DNA of 16,896 bases from the NCBI GenBank assembly GCA_964411425.1, contig CAYPKW010000056.1, positions 1 to 16,896 of the forward strand, written 5' to 3'. Source of the stretch: CAYPKW01 sp964411425. GTDB taxonomy: Bacteria; Pseudomonadota; Alphaproteobacteria; Dongiales; Dongiaceae. Every line of letters begins with the position of its first letter. Positions within the stretch are counted from its first letter, which is position 1. The position numbers and the translations under genes were made by a program. This document shows positions 6,509-14,350 of the stretch, piece after piece. The notes under the pieces are model-generated. The model did not search any database. It was not told the origin of the DNA and worked only from the letters and a program-made list of their open reading frames with translations.

Positions 6509-8498
6509 GGAAGACAACTTGCAGCGGGCCGTCCGCCTGCACCGGGAGGGCCGAATCGCCGAGGCGGAGGCGATCTATCGCCGCGTGCTCGCCCAACATC
6601 CCGACCACCCGGACGCCCTGCACCTTTTGGGCGCGCTTGCCGTGCAGGCGGGCCGATCCGACGAAGCGATCGCGCTCGTCCTACGCGCGATCGCACGCGA
6701 CGGCGAGGTCGGCGCCTACCACAACACGCTGGGACTGGCGCGGAGGGCCCAGGGCGACCTCGCCGGCGCCGCGGCCGCCTTCGCGCGCACCTTGGCCCTG
6801 CAGCCGAGGAACTCCGAGGCCCATCTCAACCTGGGAAACCTGGCGCAGGACCGGGGCGACCTCGCCGGCGCCGCCGAGCATTACCGCCGCGCGATCGCGC
6901 TGGCTCCCGATTCCGCCGCCGCCAACTCCAACCTCGGCAATCTGCTGCGTCGACAAGGTGAGGCGGACGAGGCGCTGCGCCTGCTCGAACGGGCGCACCA
7001 GCTAGCGCCGCGCGATCCGGACATCGCGAACGGCCTGGCGCTCGCGTTGCAGGCGGCCGGCCGGGCCGAGGCGGCCATCGAGCGATACCGCGCGGCGCTC
7101 GCGCTGGCGCCCGATCACGCCGGCGCGCTCGCCAACCTCGGCTCGCTCCTGGCCGAGCGGGACGAGCCGGAAGAAGCCGTGCGCCGCCTGGAGCGCGCCT
7201 TGGCGCTCGACCCGTCGATGGCCGAGATGCGAGTCAACCTCGCCAATGCCCTCGACGCGCTGGGCCGCCACGAGGCGGCCTTGGCCGAGTGGCGCCGGCT
7301 CGTGGCCGAGCGGCCTGACACGGTTTGTTTCCGGTTGCGCCTCGCCGGCACGCTCCGGGCGCTCGGGCGCTTCGACGAGGCGCGGGCGCAGGACCTCGAG
7401 AGCGCGCGCGGCGATGCCGATTGCGCCGCCGCCCTGGCCGAGATCGCCATCGCGGACAAGGAACGGCTCGCGCCCCGGTGGCGGGAGCGGATCGCGGCGC
7501 TGCTGGCGCGCCGCGAGCTGCCGGCGGACGATCGCGCCGTGCTGCATTTCGCGCTCGCCAAGGTGCACGACGCCGAGGGCGAGTTCGACCTCGCCTTCGA
7601 TCACCTGCGCCGCGCCAACGATCTGAGGCTGGGCGAGCGCAAGGCGAAGGACCGCGGCTTCGACCTTGCGGCGCTGGCCGCCCAATTCGACCGGCTGATC
7701 GCCGCCTTCGACCGGCCGCTGTTCACCGGCGCCAGCGGGTTGGGCGACCCGTCCGAGCGGCCGGTGTTCATCGTCGGCATGCCGCGCTCGGGCACCAGCC
7801 TGGTGGAACAAATTCTTGCCAGCCATTCCAAGGTGTACGGCGCGGGCGAGTTGGCCCACATGGAGCGCATCACGCGCACGATGCCGGCACGGATCGCCGG
7901 TGCCGGCCCCTACCCCGAGTGCGTCGCCGCGCTGACGCCGGCGACGGCGCGACAGGCCGCGCGGGACTATCTCGATCGCATCCTGACGCTGGCGCCCGGC
8001 GTCACCCGCGTCACCGACAAGGCGCCGTTCAATTTCCTCTATCTCGGTCTCGCCGCGGTGCTGTTCCCCCGGGCACGGGTGATCCATTGCCGGCGCCAGC
8101 CCGTCGACACTTGCCTGTCCTGTTACGAGCAGGACTTCAAGGGGCCGATGCCATGGTCCTGGGATCTCACGACCCTCGGCCAGTTCTACCGGCAGCACGA
8201 CCGCCTGATGCGCCACTGGCAGGCCGTGCTGCCGCTGCCGATGCTGGAGGTGAGCTACGAACGGTTGGTGGCCGAGTTCGACGCGACCGTGCGGCGGATC
8301 GTCGCCTTCTGCGGCCTCGACTGGGAGGCGGCATGCCTTGCCTTTCACGACAACCCCAGGCCGGTGCAAACCTTCTCGCAGACGCAAGTGCGCCAGCCGA
8401 TCTACGCCTCCTCGGTCGACAGGTGGCGGCGCTATGAGCGCCACCTCGGGCCGCTCATCGAGGCGCTGGGCGACTTGGCGCCCGGTGCGCGGCCGTGA
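6498..8498 (+). CDS. TPR-containing sulfotransferase, copy 1
   Basis: This 666-residue protein has about nine tetratricopeptide repeats (residues about 5-310; for example AEAIYRRVLAQHPDHPDALHL) followed by a Sulfotransfer_3-type domain (about 420-655). The loop that binds the 5'-phosphosulfate of PAPS is VGMPRSGTS (426-434). GAGEL carries E451, which lines up with the catalytic glutamate of tyrosylprotein sulfotransferases. The 3'-phosphate motif is RVIHCRRQPVDTCLSCY (527-543). The protein ends with the usual RWRRYERHLGPLIEAL. There is no signal peptide, so it should be cytoplasmic, with the TPR part likely to bind the acceptor. The acceptor is unknown. It is coupled to the transporter upstream (11-base overlap) and to copy 2 downstream (GTGA overlap). 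It shares 94 identical bases with copy 2. Confidence 0.9.
   Translation: MLAKEDNLQRAVRLHREGRIAEAEAIYRRVLAQHPDHPDALHLLGALAVQAGRSDEAIALVLRAIARDGEVGAYHNTLGLARRAQGDLAGAAAAFARTLALQPRNSEAHLNLGNLAQDRGDLAGAAEHYRRAIALAPDSAAANSNLGNLLRRQGEADEALRLLERAHQLAPRDPDIANGLALALQAAGRAEAAIERYRAALALAPDHAGALANLGSLLAERDEPEEAVRRLERALALDPSMAEMRVNLANALDALGRHEAALAEWRRLVAERPDTVCFRLRLAGTLRALGRFDEARAQDLESARGDADCAAALAEIAIADKERLAPRWRERIAALLARRELPADDRAVLHFALAKVHDAEGEFDLAFDHLRRANDLRLGERKAKDRGFDLAALAAQFDRLIAAFDRPLFTGASGLGDPSERPVFIVGMPRSGTSLVEQILASHSKVYGAGELAHMERITRTMPARIAGAGPYPECVAALTPATARQAARDYLDRILTLAPGVTRVTDKAPFNFLYLGLAAVLFPRARVIHCRRQPVDTCLSCYEQDFKGPMPWSWDLTTLGQFYRQHDRLMRHWQAVLPLPMLEVSYERLVAEFDATVRRIVAFCGLDWEAACLAFHDNPRPVQTFSQTQVRQPIYASSVDRWRRYERHLGPLIEALGDLAPGARP
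6556..6649 (+). repeat. 94-bp tract identical to 8568-8661
   Basis: By direct reading, every base from 6556 to 6649 equals the base 2,012 positions downstream. The tract encodes the end of the first TPR and most of the second. On both sides the two genes diverge at once, including silent positions. Confidence 0.97.
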
Positions 8499-10516
8499 GG
8501 CACGCCGCGTCAGGCAGCGTGGCGGCGGCGCTCGACCAAGCGGCGGCGCTGCACCGGCAAGGCCGCTTCGCCGAGGCGGAGGCGATCTATCGCCGCGTGC
8601 TCGCCCAACATCCCGACCACCCGGACGCCCTGCACCTTTTGGGCGCGCTTGCCGTGCAGGCCGGGCGCGCCGGCGAAGCCCTGCCGCTCATCGAGCGCGC
8701 CATTGCTGGCCGCGGCGATGTCACCGCCTACCACAACACCCTCGGGCTGGCGCTGCGGGCCGCGGGCGATCGGGAAGGCGCCGCGGCCGCTTTCGCGCGG
8801 GCCTTGGCCTTGCAGCCGGATAATCCCGAAGCGCACCTCAATCTCGGCAATCTGGCGCGGGATCGGGACGACGCGGCGGCCGCCATCGCGCAGTATCGGA
8901 AGGCGGTCGAGCTGGCGCCCGGGCACGCCGGCGCGCTCAATAATCTGGGCAACGCGCTGCGCAAAGCGGGCCAAACGGCTGAGGCGGTGCAGTGCCTGGA
9001 GCGCGCGCACCAAGCGAACCCCGGCGACGCCGACATCCTGAATAATCTGGCGATCGCGCTGCGCGCGGACGGCCGGGCGAGAGCGGCCATCGACCGCTTC
9101 GAGCAAGCCTTGGCGTTCCGCCCCCGGCATGTGGGCGCGCTGGCCGGCCTCGGCTCGCTGCTGGCCCAGCGCAACCGGCCCGAGGAGGCGGTGCGCCGGC
9201 TGCAACAGGCCGTGGCCCTCGATCCCTCCTTGGACGACGCGCGCTACGACATGGTCGGCTCGCTTTCCCATCTCGGGCGCAGCGAGGAGGCGCGCGCGAT
9301 GCTGGACGACATGGTGACAAGAAACCCGGACGCGGTGCGCTACCGCGTCAAGCTGGGCGACGTCTTGCGCGCACTCAATCGTATCGACGACGCGAAACGG
9401 CATTACGCGCGGGCCATCGAGATCGACCCCGACTGCGCGGCGGCGCTGGCCGAGATGGCGATGCTGGAGAAGGCGGAACTCGCGCCGGCGGCGCTGGATC
9501 GCATCGAGCGGCTGCTGCGGCGCCCCGACATCGCCTCGGGCGATCGCAGCCGCCTGCACTTCGCCATGGCGAGAGTGCATGACGCGAAGGGCGAATACGA
9601 TGCCGCCTTCGCGCATCTCGAGCAGGCCAACGCCGGGCGGCGCCGGGAGCTGGCGAGCGGCGAGCGCGGCTTCGACCTGGCGGACACCCGACGTCAAATA
9701 GACGAACTCGTCGCCACCTTCGATCGCGCGCTGTTCGCCCGCACCGCCGGCTTCGGCGATCCATCCGACCTGCCGATGTTCGTCGTCGGCATGCCGCGCT
9801 CGGGCACCACGCTCACCGAGCAGATCCTCGCCAGCCATTCCGAGGTGCACGGCGCCGGCGAGCTGCGCGAGTTGCAAGCGATCATCGCCCGCCTCGAAGA
9901 AACCGGCGGCGCTCGTTATCCGCGCTGCATGAGGACGCTGGACAGGGCCGAGACCCGGCGCCTGGCGCGGGGACATATCGAATGGCTGGCGCGTCTGGCG
10001 CCCGGCAAGTGCCGGGTGATCGACAAGGAGGTGCTGAAGTTTGGCAGCCTGGGGCCGATCGCCGTATTGTTCCCCGGCGCCAAGATCATCCACTGCCGGC
10101 GCCATCCGCTGGATAACGGGCTGTCCTGCTTCGAACAGGATTTTCTCGGCAACTGGCCGTGGATCTGGGACCTCGCCACCATCGGCCAGTTCTATCGCGA
10201 GTACCGCCGCCTGATGGACCATTGGCGCGAGGTGCTGCCGGTCGCCATCCTCGACGTCGCCTACGAGGACCTCGTCGCCGACACGCCGCGTGTGGCGCGC
10301 GAGATGGTCCGCTTCTGCGGCCTCGACTGGGAGGACGCGTGCCTCGCCTTCCACGAAAGCGGGCGCCCGGTGCTGACCGCCAGCAAGGAGCAGGTCCGCC
10401 GGCCGATTTACTCCTCCTCGGTCGGCAAGTGGCGGCGCTACGAACGCCATCTGGGCCCGCTCATCGAGGCGCTAGAGCAAGATCGTTTCATATTGAATCA
10501 CGATGATTCGATATGA
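8495..10516 (+). CDS. TPR-containing sulfotransferase, copy 2, ending inside a palindromic repeat
   Basis: This 673-residue paralogue of copy 1 starts at GTG and overlaps the copy 1 stop as GTGA. About nine TPRs occupy residues 15-320. The sulfotransferase domain has VGMPRSGTT (431-439) for the 5'-phosphosulfate, E456 in GAGEL as probable catalytic base, and IIHCRRHPLDNGLSC (531-545) for the 3'-phosphate. All key residues are present, so it should be active; the acceptor is unknown. The domain ends normally at RRYERHLGPLIEA. The last 14 residues (LEQDRFILNHDDSI) and the stop codon are then read from the left part of a palindromic repeat beginning at 10472. Copy 1 has an unrelated tail (LGDLAPGARP) here, so the native C-terminus was probably replaced. 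No promoter is visible between the two copies. Confidence 0.9.
   Translation: MRHAASGSVAAALDQAAALHRQGRFAEAEAIYRRVLAQHPDHPDALHLLGALAVQAGRAGEALPLIERAIAGRGDVTAYHNTLGLALRAAGDREGAAAAFARALALQPDNPEAHLNLGNLARDRDDAAAAIAQYRKAVELAPGHAGALNNLGNALRKAGQTAEAVQCLERAHQANPGDADILNNLAIALRADGRARAAIDRFEQALAFRPRHVGALAGLGSLLAQRNRPEEAVRRLQQAVALDPSLDDARYDMVGSLSHLGRSEEARAMLDDMVTRNPDAVRYRVKLGDVLRALNRIDDAKRHYARAIEIDPDCAAALAEMAMLEKAELAPAALDRIERLLRRPDIASGDRSRLHFAMARVHDAKGEYDAAFAHLEQANAGRRRELASGERGFDLADTRRQIDELVATFDRALFARTAGFGDPSDLPMFVVGMPRSGTTLTEQILASHSEVHGAGELRELQAIIARLEETGGARYPRCMRTLDRAETRRLARGHIEWLARLAPGKCRVIDKEVLKFGSLGPIAVLFPGAKIIHCRRHPLDNGLSCFEQDFLGNWPWIWDLATIGQFYREYRRLMDHWREVLPVAILDVAYEDLVADTPRVAREMVRFCGLDWEDACLAFHESGRPVLTASKEQVRRPIYSSSVGKWRRYERHLGPLIEALEQDRFILNHDDSI
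8568..8661 (+). repeat. 94-bp tract identical to 6556-6649
   Basis: Second member of the exact repeat shared by sulfotransferase copies 1 and 2; see 6556-6649. The flanks are homologous at protein level but clearly diverged in DNA. Confidence 0.97.
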
Positions 10517-10535
10517 AACGTGAATCTTGCTCTAG
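10472..10535. repeat. Palindromic repeat A, overlapping the end of sulfotransferase copy 2
   Basis: The left arm starts CTAGAGCAAGAT and the right arm ends ATCTTGCTCTAG. The arms pair over about 29 positions around a CGA loop, with one T-G wobble and a 3-base bulge in the right arm (about 10521-10523). It is markedly richer in A/T than its surroundings. The left half supplies the last codons of the upstream gene. In RNA it would form a strong hairpin at the end of the operon and could protect or terminate the transcript, but no run of T follows. Confidence 0.9.
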
Positions 10536-10543
10536 ATTCAAAA

Positions 10544-10611
10544 CCTAGAGCCTGATTCACGCTCCACATTGAAGCACGAGGTGCTTCAATGCGGAGCAAT
10601 CAGGCTCTAGG
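10544..10611. repeat. Palindromic repeat B, inverted diverged copy of repeat A
   Basis: The left arm starts CCTAGAGCCTGATT and the right arm ends AATCAGGCTCTAGG. The loop is CGAGG, and there is a 3-base bulge (CAC, about 10558-10560) and one A-C mismatch. Aligned with the reverse complement of repeat A, it keeps the CTAGAGC ends, the GATTCACG block and the bulge position, while the paired bases differ in matching ways. It lies 8 bases after repeat A. Confidence 0.88.
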
Positions 10612-10706
10612 CGACCTCGCGGCCGCAAGTTAGGCCCGCGCCTTGCAATCGGGCCGTCGCCCCGTTAGACAAGGGTTCCGGCCGGTACGAGTGCCGATCA
10701 TCCGTC

Positions 10707-10713
10707 AGGAGGA
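10707..10713 (+). promoter_or_regulatory. Strong ribosome binding site of gabT
   Basis: AGGAGGA lies 7 bases before the ATG at 10721. It selects this ATG over the in-frame TTG at 10643. The stretch 10612-10706 between repeat B and this site shows no other clear feature. Confidence 0.75.
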
Positions 10714-10720
10714 CAGCGCC

Positions 10721-12013
10721 ATGACCACCAACGCGGAGTTGCTGGCGCGGCGCAACGCCGCCGTGCCGCGCGGTGTTGCAACGGCCACGCCCGTATTCGC
10801 CGCGCGGGCGGAGAACGCCGAGTTATGGGACATCGAGGGCAAGCGCTATATCGATTTCGCCGGCGGCATCGCGGTGCTCAACACCGGACACCGCCACCCC
10901 AAAGTCATGGCGGCGGTGGAGGCGCAAGGAAAGCGCTTCACCCACACGGCCTTCCAGGTGATGGCATACGAATCCTACGTGGCGCTGGCCGAGCGGCTGA
11001 ACAAGATGGCGCCCTGCAAGGGACCGAACAAGACCATCTTCTTCACCACCGGCGCCGAGGCGGTCGAGAACGCCATCAAGATCGCGCGCGCCTTCACCGG
11101 GCGCCCGGCGGTGATCTCCTTCAGCGGCGCCTTCCACGGTCGCACCCTGTTGACCCTGGGGCTCACCGGCAAGGTGGTGCCCTACAAGGCCGGATTCGGG
11201 CCGTTCCCTGGCGACATCTACCACGTCCCGTTCCCCATGGAGTGTCATGGGGTGACGCCCGAGGATTCCTTCGCGGCGCTCGACCGGCTGTTCAAGGCGG
11301 ACCTCGAGCCGGCGCGGGTCGCCGCCATCATCATCGAACCGGTGCAGGGCGAGGGCGGTTTCTACATCGCGCCCAACGATTTCCTGCGCCGGCTCAAGGC
11401 GCTGTGCGAGCAGCACGGCATCCTGTTCGTCGCCGACGAAATCCAGTGCGGGTTCGCGCGCACCGGCAAGATGTTCGCCATCGAGCATTCCGGCGTGGCG
11501 CCGGACCTCATCGTCGCGGCGAAGAGCCTGGCGGGCGGCTTCCCGCTGTCGGCCGTCATCGGCCGCGAGGCAGTGATGGACGCGCCCGGCCCCGGCGGCC
11601 TCGGCGGCACCTATGCCGGCAGCCCGGTCGGCTGCGCCGCGGCGCTGGCCGTGCTCGACGTGATCGAGGAGGAGAAGCTGCTCGAGCGCAGCCGGGAACT
11701 CGGTCGGCGGGTGGTCGAGCGCCTCAAGGCCATCGCCAGGCGCAACGACGTGCCGCCGATCGGCGACATCCGGAACTTGGGCGGCATGATCGCGTTCGAG
11801 TTGGTCAAGAATCGCGGCGAAAACACGCCCGACCCGGAGACGACCAAGAAGCTCACCTCGAAGGCGCTGGACAACGGCCTGGTGGTGCTGTCCTGCGGCG
11901 TCTACGCCAACGCCATCCGCATCCTGGTGCCGCTGACCGCCGCGGACAAGGTGGTGGACGAGGGCCTCGACATCATCGAACGTTCGCTGGTCGAGATCGC
12001 CGCCGCGGCATAA
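10721..12013 (+). CDS. gabT: 4-aminobutyrate aminotransferase (GABA transaminase)
   Basis: This 430-residue class III PLP aminotransferase moves the amino group of 4-aminobutyrate to 2-oxoglutarate, giving succinate semialdehyde and glutamate. Active-site residues fall at the same numbers as in E. coli GabT: Ile50 (AGGIAV), Arg141 (FHGRT), Glu211 (GEGGF), Asp239 and Gln242 (ADEIQCGF), and the PLP lysine Lys268 (AAKSLAGG). E. coli Val241 is Ile here. The matching Ile50/Glu211 pair favours GABA over ornithine or acetylornithine as donor, although 5-aminovalerate or related omega-amino acids are possible. The ATG follows a very strong ribosome site. No gabD or transporter is adjacent. arfB follows after 17 bases. 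The gene begins 109 bases after a palindromic repeat, so it probably has its own promoter, which I could not place. Confidence 0.93.
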   Translation: MTTNAELLARRNAAVPRGVATATPVFAARAENAELWDIEGKRYIDFAGGIAVLNTGHRHPKVMAAVEAQGKRFTHTAFQVMAYESYVALAERLNKMAPCKGPNKTIFFTTGAEAVENAIKIARAFTGRPAVISFSGAFHGRTLLTLGLTGKVVPYKAGFGPFPGDIYHVPFPMECHGVTPEDSFAALDRLFKADLEPARVAAIIIEPVQGEGGFYIAPNDFLRRLKALCEQHGILFVADEIQCGFARTGKMFAIEHSGVAPDLIVAAKSLAGGFPLSAVIGREAVMDAPGPGGLGGTYAGSPVGCAAALAVLDVIEEEKLLERSRELGRRVVERLKAIARRNDVPPIGDIRNLGGMIAFELVKNRGENTPDPETTKKLTSKALDNGLVVLSCGVYANAIRILVPLTAADKVVDEGLDIIERSLVEIAAAA

Positions 12014-12030
12014 CGCCGCGCGGCACGCCG

Positions 12031-12453
12031 ATGATTCGCGTGGCCCCCGGCATCGCGCTCGACGAGCGCGACATCGAGTGGCGGTTCGTGCGCGCGTCGG
12101 GCCCCGGCGGACAGAACGTCAACAAGGTGGCGACGGCGGTCCAGCTGCGCTTCGACGCCGCCGGCTCGGCCGCGCTCGACGACGCCATGCGGCGGCGGCT
12201 GCGGCGGCTCGCCGGAAGACGCATGAGCGGGCAAGGCGTCCTGGTGATCGCGGCCCGGCGCTGGCGCTCGCAAGCAAAGAACCGCCAGGACGCCTTCGAC
12301 CGGCTGGCAGCGCTGATCGAAGCGGCCGCCCGGCCGGCGCCGAGGCGCAAAGAGAGCAAACCGCCGGCCGCGTCGAAGAAGCGCCGGCTCGAGGCCAAGC
12401 GCCGCCGCGCGCGCGCCAAACGCGCGCGCCGTCCCGCCGCCGAGGACGACTGA
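12031..12453 (+). CDS. arfB: Alternative ribosome-rescue factor, peptidyl-tRNA hydrolase ArfB
   Basis: This 140-residue protein is the same length as E. coli ArfB (YaeJ). It begins MIRVAPGIAL and carries the catalytic GGQ at 26-28 within SGPGGQNVNKVATAVQLRF. The GGQ loop hydrolyses peptidyl-tRNA on ribosomes stalled at the end of an mRNA lacking a stop codon. Residues about 103-135 are a very basic tail rich in K and R (KKRRLEAKRRRARAKRARR), the part that in the family enters the empty mRNA channel of the ribosome. A class I release-factor codon-recognition domain is absent, which separates it from PrfA/PrfB. It starts 17 bases after gabT and is probably co-transcribed, without an obvious functional link. 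Confidence 0.93.
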   Translation: MIRVAPGIALDERDIEWRFVRASGPGGQNVNKVATAVQLRFDAAGSAALDDAMRRRLRRLAGRRMSGQGVLVIAARRWRSQAKNRQDAFDRLAALIEAAARPAPRRKESKPPAASKKRRLEAKRRRARAKRARRPAAEDD

Positions 12454-12465
12454 TCCGCCTAAGCG

Positions 12466-12494
12466 TTGGTGCGCCCGGACACCTCTGCTATGCT
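12466..12494 (+). promoter_or_regulatory. Candidate promoter for gloA
   Basis: TTGGTG (12466-12471) and TATGCT (12489-12494) are spaced by 17 bases in the 83-base gap between arfB and gloA. A start near 12501 would leave a leader of about 36 bases. The -35 match is weak (three of six) and the -10 moderate (four of six). Confidence 0.4.
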
Positions 12495-12536
12495 GCGCCC
12501 GCCTGAGACGGCGGAGATCCTATACCTGGAGCGCCC

Positions 12537-12944
<408 letters not shown>

Positions 12945-12947
12945 GGG

Positions 12948-12970
12948 CGCTCGGCACCGCCGGCCGAGCG
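12948..12970 (+). terminator. Possible terminator hairpin between gloA and tRNA-Arg
   Basis: CGCTCGGC and GCCGAGCG form a perfect 8-bp stem with a 7-base loop, 4 bases after the gloA stop. It sits between two convergent genes, as a terminator would, but no T run follows on either strand. Confidence 0.4.
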
Positions 12971-12986
12971 AGTCACGCGTGCAAGC

Positions 12987-13063
12987 TGGCGCGCCCGGAG
13001 AGACTCGAACTCCCAACCCTCAGATCCGTAGTCTGATGCTCTATCCAATTGAGCTACGGGCGC
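12987..13063 (-). tRNA. tRNA-Arg(ACG)
   Basis: The minus strand reads as a complete 77-base tRNA. The acceptor stem GCGCCCG pairs with CGGGCGC, followed by discriminator G and an encoded CCA end. The D arm contains GCTC...GAGC. The anticodon stem TCAGA/TCTGA encloses the loop CTACGGA, giving anticodon ACG, normally edited to ICG to read CGU, CGC and CGA. The T arm has GTTCGAGTC. It is therefore the main arginine tRNA for the CGC codons that dominate the genes here. Confidence 0.96.
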
Positions 13064-13076
13064 GCGGGCGGCGGAC

Positions 13077-13104
13077 CCTACACCACGGCCCGGCGGCGTG
13101 GCAA
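13077..13104 (-). promoter_or_regulatory. Candidate promoter for tRNA-Arg
   Basis: On the minus strand, TTGCCA (13099-13104) is followed after 16 bases by TGTAGG (13077-13082). The predicted start near 13070 lies about 7 bases before the mature tRNA. The -10 match is poor (three of six). Confidence 0.3.
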
Positions 13105-13130
13105 GCGCGGGCGGCCTGGGGAATTGCCGC

Positions 13131-13160
13131 TTGTTGCGGGCCGCGGGCGGCCTGTAGTAT
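13131..13160 (+). promoter_or_regulatory. Candidate promoter for the lipoprotein-DUF4864-sulfotransferase run
   Basis: TTGTTG (13131-13136) and TAGTAT (13155-13160) are 18 bases apart, about 68 bases before the ATG at 13228. They lie in the divergent gap shared with tRNA-Arg. The matches are partial. Confidence 0.3.
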
Positions 13161-13227
13161 TTCGCCGCGCGGATAGAAGCGCCGGGGCGCATCGCGGTCG
13201 GTGGCGGGCTTGGCAGGCGGATCAATC

Positions 13228-14295
13228 ATGGCCATGAGACGGATGCGCGCCGCCGCCGTCGGCGCGACGCTTCTTGTCGGCGCCTGCGCCTTCGCCGATC
13301 AGGCGCTGATCCCGGCGATGACGGGCGAGAAACCCGAGCCGGCCGCGACGACGAGCGCGCCGGCGAGCGAGGCGCCCGCGGCCTCGACCGCTCCCGCGGT
13401 GGTCCCGGCCGGCGATACGGCGCCGGTGACGGCCTCGACGCTGGGCGCCAAGGTCGCCACTCTCGCCGACGAGCACGCCCAGCTGCAGAGTTCGGCCGCC
13501 GCACAAAGCGAGGCGTTGCAGCGGCTGCGGCGCCAGTCGGCGGAGCACGCGCTCGCCTATCACGCGACGGTGGGCGCCATCGCCGCCAGGCTGCAGAGCG
13601 GCGCCGCGCCCGGCGACGCCGGCCTGCGCCAACAATGGTCGGTGGCGCAAGGTGAGCTCGGCCGGATGCAGGCCGACCTCGGCGAAACGAGCTCGCTTGC
13701 CAACCAGGTAGCCGGCAACGTCGCCTTCGCGCGGTATTTGCAGGAATCGGCGCGCGCCATGTACCGCATCGCCGGCGCGCCCGAGACCGATTATCAGCAA
13801 CTTCAGCAGCTCGACGATGCCGTCAACGGCACGGCCGTGCAAGTGGACCGCCTGCTCGCCGAGCTGGGCGAGGACGTGGCGCGCCAGAGCGGCGCGCTGG
13901 CCGCCGAGCAGAACAACCTCGTGGCGCTGTCGATGGCGGTGAACGCCGGTCAGGCGCAGGCCTTCGCCGCGCCCGCCGCGCCGACCGCGGCGCCGCCCGG
14001 GGCCGGTATCGCCGGCGGGCGGCCGTTCGTGGTCATCCGTTTTGACCGCCCGGACGTAGAGTACAGGCAAGCGCTGTACGAGGCCGTCAGCAAGGCGCTG
14101 GAGCGCCGTCCGACGGCGGCCTTCGACTTGGTCGCCGTGGCCGGCGTCGAGGGCAACGGGGCCGCGGCGCAACAGAACGCCGAGGAGGTGCTGCGCGCCT
14201 TGAACGAGATGGGATTGCCGCCTGACCGGATCGCACTCTCAGCCGCCACCAGCCAGCAGGCGACCGGCAACGAGGTGCATCTCTACGTTCGCTGA
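13228..14295 (+). CDS. Putative coiled-coil lipoprotein with an OmpA-like C-terminal region
   Basis: This 355-residue protein has no firm family match that I recognise. The N-terminus (MAMRRMRAAAVGATLLVGAC) ends in a probable lipobox, so Cys20 would be lipidated and the protein anchored on the outer face of the inner membrane or in the outer membrane. Residues about 32-70 are a low-complexity A/P/T/S linker. Residues about 72-240 are rich in A, Q, E and L and probably form helices or coiled coils. After another A/P linker (245-262), residues about 265-355 form a compact domain (FVVIRFDRPDVEYRQALYEA, then NEMGLPPDRIALSA and NEVHLYVR). Its pattern, with paired A..N and G...DRI segments, recalls OmpA-like peptidoglycan-binding domains. 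The ATG at 13228 is preceded by AGGCGG; 13234 is an alternative. DUF4864 follows after 55 bases. Confidence 0.65.
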   Translation: MAMRRMRAAAVGATLLVGACAFADQALIPAMTGEKPEPAATTSAPASEAPAASTAPAVVPAGDTAPVTASTLGAKVATLADEHAQLQSSAAAQSEALQRLRRQSAEHALAYHATVGAIAARLQSGAAPGDAGLRQQWSVAQGELGRMQADLGETSSLANQVAGNVAFARYLQESARAMYRIAGAPETDYQQLQQLDDAVNGTAVQVDRLLAELGEDVARQSGALAAEQNNLVALSMAVNAGQAQAFAAPAAPTAAPPGAGIAGGRPFVVIRFDRPDVEYRQALYEAVSKALERRPTAAFDLVAVAGVEGNGAAAQQNAEEVLRALNEMGLPPDRIALSAATSQQATGNEVHLYVR

Positions 14296-14350
14296 GCGAG
14301 GCGCGCCATCGGGCCTAGCCCGCCTTTCGGATTGAGTGGAGGTCTACCCC

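Noticed and set aside
7002..8444. Open frame of 480 codons on the minus strand opposite sulfotransferase copy 1
   Set aside because: Same reason: composition typical of an antisense frame, no domain, no ribosome site that I could find.
8510..10450. Open frame of 646 codons on the minus strand opposite sulfotransferase copy 2
   Set aside because: It is the mirror of a gene with strong family motifs. Its product is rich in R, G, H and Q without any recognisable domain, as expected for an antisense frame in GC-rich DNA.
10643..10670. Promoter for gabT with TTGCAA and TTAGAC
   Set aside because: The second box matches TATAAT at only two positions with 16-base spacing; too weak to report.
10643..10720. 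Longer N-terminus for gabT starting at 10643
   Set aside because: The ATG at 10721 has a near-perfect ribosome site, and residue numbering from it matches E. coli GabT at every active-site position.
10825..12030. In-frame upstream extension of arfB through the gabT region
   Set aside because: The extension is a shadow of gabT in another frame; ArfB homology begins exactly at the ATG at 12031 and gives the family's standard length.
14310..14322. Small hairpin CGGGC-CTA-GCCCG before DUF4864, as a terminator or attenuator
   Set aside because: Only 5 base pairs with a short pyrimidine stretch afterwards; expected by chance in DNA of this composition.
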